Below are positions 13,719 through 15,962 of a stretch of 15,962 bases of DNA, one piece after another. The stretch comes from DATAEY01 sp045805565. GTDB taxonomy: Bacteria; Actinomycetota; Thermoleophilia; Solirubrobacterales; Solirubrobacteraceae. Positions within the stretch are counted from its first letter, which is position 1. Each line of letters starts with the position of its first letter. The position numbers were made by a program, and so were the translations under genes. The notes beneath the pieces were generated by a model, which was not told the DNA's origin, did no database searches, and saw only the letters and a program-made list of their open reading frames with translations. The stretch is taken from assembly GCA_045805565.1 (NCBI GenBank), contig JBJMKZ010000003.1, positions 1 to 15,962 on the forward strand, in the 5' to 3' direction.

Positions 13719-15221
13719 ATGCGCCGGCGGCCGTGGAGGGCTGCCTTCCTGGTAGGGGCGGCCGTCGTGGTGGTGCTCGCCGCGCTGGCACTCACACGTC
13801 TGCAGGGAATGCCTCGAGCCTGCCGCGGCTGCCCGAACGTGATCGTGTTCGAGACCGACGACCAGACGGTCGCCGACATGGCCGCGCTTCCGCGAGTGAG
13901 GTCCCTGATCGGGCGCCAGGGAGTGACGTTCGACAACTCTTTCGTGAATCTCTCGGAGTGTTGCCCGTCGAGAGCGACTTTTATGACCGGCCAGTACGCG
14001 CACAACCACGGCGTCCTCAGCAACCACCCCCCCGACGGCGGTTTCTATCGCTTGAACAGCGACAACACGCTCGCCGTATGGATGCACGACGCTGGCTACC
14101 GCACGGTGATGATCGGCAAGTACCTCAATGACTATGGAACCAAGGGCCCCGACCTGATTCCACCCGGATGGGACGACTGGAATGCTGCGGTCGCGTATCC
14201 GAATGAGAAGGACGATGACGCGCAGCAGGGCAACGATTACTTCCTCAGCTACTACCGGAAGCTGTACAACCGAAACGGGCGAATCGTCAGACTGCCCCCC
14301 GGGCTATATCGCACCGACGCCGACGCCGCCACGGCCCGGGCGGCGATCCGTAGCGCTGCCCGTTCCTCGCAGCCGTTCTTCATGTGGCTGCCGTTCGTCG
14401 CCGCACACCAGGGCACGCCCGTCGAGCCGGACGATCCCCCAGACGTCCGTACACCAGCCGTCGCGCCCAAGTACCGGGATCACTTTCGCTCCCTGCCGTT
14501 GCCGAGGCCGCCCAATTTCAACGAAGCCGACATCTCGGACAAGCCCCAAGTCGTACGACGTGCGCGCCTGACGCCGGAGAAGCAGCGCGCGTTCCGTGAG
14601 CTGTTCCAGCAACGCCGCGAGGCGCTGCTCTCCGTCGACGCGGCGGTGGCGTCGATCATCTCGACCCTCCGCAAGACCGGACAGCTGGCGCACACCCTGA
14701 TCATCTTCACGTCGGACAACGGCTTCATGCTCGGCGAGCACCGTCTCGGTCCGAGACAGGAATACATCTACGAGCCGGCGATCCGGGTTCCGCTGCTCAT
14801 GCGAGGGCCAGGCATTCCTCACGATCAACACCGCAGCCAGATGGTCATCAATGCCGACCTGGCACCGACGATCATCGAGGCCGCCCACGCGACCGCCGGC
14901 CTTCCCGTGGATGGACGGTCGCTGCTCCCGCTGATCCGAAATCCGCATATGACTTACCGGCGCGACCTGTTGATCATGGTCGGCAGGGCCTTTGGAAAGC
15001 GGGCGTTCTGGGGACTTCGCACACGCCGATACGCCTATGCCGAGTACCGCAAGGGCCAAACCGAGCTCTACGACCTCCGCCACGATCCCTGGGAGCTGAC
15101 CAACCGGGCAGACGACCCCCGTTACGCACGACTTCGGGCTCGCCTCCACGCCGAGCTGGGTCGGCTGCGCCACTGTCGCGGCAAGGCCTGCTCCTCGGGG
15201 CCTATCACGCCACCCTCCTGA
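13719..15221 (+). CDS. Formylglycine-dependent sulfatase (N-acetylglucosamine-6-sulfatase-like), exported or anchored
   Basis: A 500-residue sulfatase with an N-terminal hydrophobic segment (AAFLVGAAVVVVLAALAL, 8-25), so it is exported or membrane-tethered. PNVIVFETDDQTVADM (39-54) supplies the metal-binding Asp pair. SECCPSRATFMTGQYAHNHGV (79-99) has the C-x-P-S-R signature, in which C81 should be converted to formylglycine, with R85. MIGKYLNDYG (131-140) and TSDNGFMLGEHRLG (331-344, D333-N334) complete the active-site set. PPGWDDW and LYDLRHDPWELTN (450-462) are typical of GlcNAc-6-sulfatase-like enzymes. The Lys usual near 345-347 appears as Arg (GPRQEY). It probably removes sulfate esters from a sugar outside the cell and needs a formylglycine-generating enzyme coded elsewhere. 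It lies 112 bp after the YfhO gene and 21 bp before the next gene. An in-frame TTG at 13698 would add seven residues. Confidence 0.9.
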   Translation: MRRRPWRAAFLVGAAVVVVLAALALTRLQGMPRACRGCPNVIVFETDDQTVADMAALPRVRSLIGRQGVTFDNSFVNLSECCPSRATFMTGQYAHNHGVLSNHPPDGGFYRLNSDNTLAVWMHDAGYRTVMIGKYLNDYGTKGPDLIPPGWDDWNAAVAYPNEKDDDAQQGNDYFLSYYRKLYNRNGRIVRLPPGLYRTDADAATARAAIRSAARSSQPFFMWLPFVAAHQGTPVEPDDPPDVRTPAVAPKYRDHFRSLPLPRPPNFNEADISDKPQVVRRARLTPEKQRAFRELFQQRREALLSVDAAVASIISTLRKTGQLAHTLIIFTSDNGFMLGEHRLGPRQEYIYEPAIRVPLLMRGPGIPHDQHRSQMVINADLAPTIIEAAHATAGLPVDGRSLLPLIRNPHMTYRRDLLIMVGRAFGKRAFWGLRTRRYAYAEYRKGQTELYDLRHDPWELTNRADDPRYARLRARLHAELGRLRHCRGKACSSGPITPPS

Positions 15222-15226
15222 GGGCT

Positions 15227-15231
15227 GGAGG
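15227..15231 (+). promoter_or_regulatory. Ribosome binding site for the terminal glycosyltransferase
   Basis: GGAGG ends 11 bases before the ATG at 15243, slightly long but the only strong site in the 21-bp gap. The in-frame GTG at 15231 overlaps this site and is therefore less likely as a start. Confidence 0.5.
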
Positions 15232-15242
15232 TGCCGCCGCGC

Positions 15243-15962
15243 ATGAGCGGGCCGGCCTGGCTCATCATTCCCACTTACAACGAGGTCGCGAACCTCGAGC
15301 CGCTGGTTACGTCGGTTCTTCCGCTGCTAGCCCGTGCGGCACCGGCCGGGCATCGTGTCCTGATAGTGGACGACTCATCTCCGGACGGAACCGGTCGCCT
15401 GGCAGATGCGATGGCCGCTCGCCTGGAGTCGGTGGAGGTCCTGCACCGGCCCTCGCGGGCAGGGCTGGGCCCGGCCTATCTGGCAGGATTCTCCGCTGCC
15501 CTGGAGGGCGGGGCGGCCTACCTGCTACAGATGGACGCCGACTTCTCGCATGACCCTGCCGATGTGCCACGCCTGCTGAATCGGGCCGAGCAGGGCGCGG
15601 ATCTGGTCCTGGGTTCGCGCTACGTGTCCGGCGGCGGCGTCGTCGACTGGGGCGCCACGCGTCGATCCATCAGCCGGGCGGGCTGCTGGTATGCCCGCAA
15701 GGTCCTGGGTGTCCCCATCCGAGACCTCACCGGCGGATTCAAGTGCTTCAGGCGGACCGCCCTCGAGGCGATCGATCTTCCCAGCATTCGGTCACAGGGC
15801 TATGCCTTTCAGGTAGAGATGACCTATCGCGCCCTCAGAGAGGGACTCTCCGTGGTCGAGATCCCCATCTTGTTTCGCGAGCGGCGCGAGGGCGCGAGCA
15901 AGATGTCCACCGGGATCGTCGTGGAAGCAGCCTGGCGGGTCCCGCGACTGCGACTGAGTCCG
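15243..15962 (+). CDS. Polyprenol-phosphate mannosyltransferase-like family-2 glycosyltransferase (runs off the window)
   Basis: 240 codons are open to the window end. AWLIIPTYNEVANLEPLV (5-22), VLIVDDSSPDGT (39-50, D43-D44), RAGLGPAYLAGF (72-83), MDADFSHDP (97-105, DxD at 98-100), GSRYVSGGGVVDWG (124-137), DLTGGFKCFRR (161-171) and FRERREGASKMS (211-222) are the hallmarks of DPM1/Ppm1 enzymes. These make polyprenyl-phosphate mannose or a related lipid-linked sugar at the inner membrane face. Nearly the whole catalytic domain is visible; whether a membrane domain or an Lnt-like fusion follows is beyond the edge. The gene starts 21 bp after the sulfatase stop on the same strand and is likely co-transcribed. 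With the second DPM1-like gene at 10415-11149 it offers two lipid-sugar synthases beside YfhO. The donor sugar is inferred only from the family. Confidence 0.9.
   Translation, partial: MSGPAWLIIPTYNEVANLEPLVTSVLPLLARAAPAGHRVLIVDDSSPDGTGRLADAMAARLESVEVLHRPSRAGLGPAYLAGFSAALEGGAAYLLQMDADFSHDPADVPRLLNRAEQGADLVLGSRYVSGGGVVDWGATRRSISRAGCWYARKVLGVPIRDLTGGFKCFRRTALEAIDLPSIRSQGYAFQVEMTYRALREGLSVVEIPILFRERREGASKMSTGIVVEAAWRVPRLRLSP

Overview
The window is very GC-rich (roughly 70 % by eye) and densely coded, with short intergenic gaps. Several start codons sit directly behind a TANNNT -10-like hexamer. This fits a high-GC Actinomycetota, possibly of the Thermoleophilia/Solirubrobacterales type. The lineage is an inference from composition and gene style; there is no rRNA or other marker gene. 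I recognise ten complete protein genes and two partial ones, and no tRNA, rRNA, CRISPR array, insertion sequence or integrase. Nearly every gene concerns building, moving or modifying a surface glycan.

Left part (1-6980). A minus-strand run holds two tandem paralogous family-2 glycosyltransferases (1579-2799 and 401-1582, ATGA overlap), followed by the start of a further probable carbohydrate gene that leaves the window at base 1. Divergent from them is a large GT-B-like surface-polysaccharide protein (3060-4826). It runs convergently, with only 8 bp between stops, into a third paralogue of the same glycosyltransferase (4835-6019, minus). Divergent from that third copy across 55 bp is a PAPS-type sulfotransferase (6075-6980).

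Right part (7058-15962). A minus-strand run reads DPM1-like glycosyltransferase (10415-11149), PQQ-type sugar dehydrogenase-like protein (9057-10334), then a multi-spanning membrane protein of unknown function (7058-8995). Divergent from it are a YfhO-family membrane protein (11315-13606), a formylglycine-type sulfatase (13719-15221) and a polyprenol-phosphate mannosyltransferase-like gene (15243 to the end). Codon use in the 10.4-13.6 kb part is clearly richer in A/T at third positions than in the left part, so the two halves may have different histories.

Working model (inference): cytoplasmic glycosyltransferases and the sulfotransferase build and sulfate a glycan or glycolipid. The two DPM1-like enzymes charge polyprenyl phosphate with sugar. 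YfhO, and perhaps the unknown membrane protein, use such lipid-linked sugars outside the membrane. The sulfatase and the sugar dehydrogenase-like protein act on the extracytoplasmic side. Having sulfate-adding and sulfate-removing enzymes in one glycan locus, together with three closely related DADEFWWP glycosyltransferases, is the most unusual aspect of the window.
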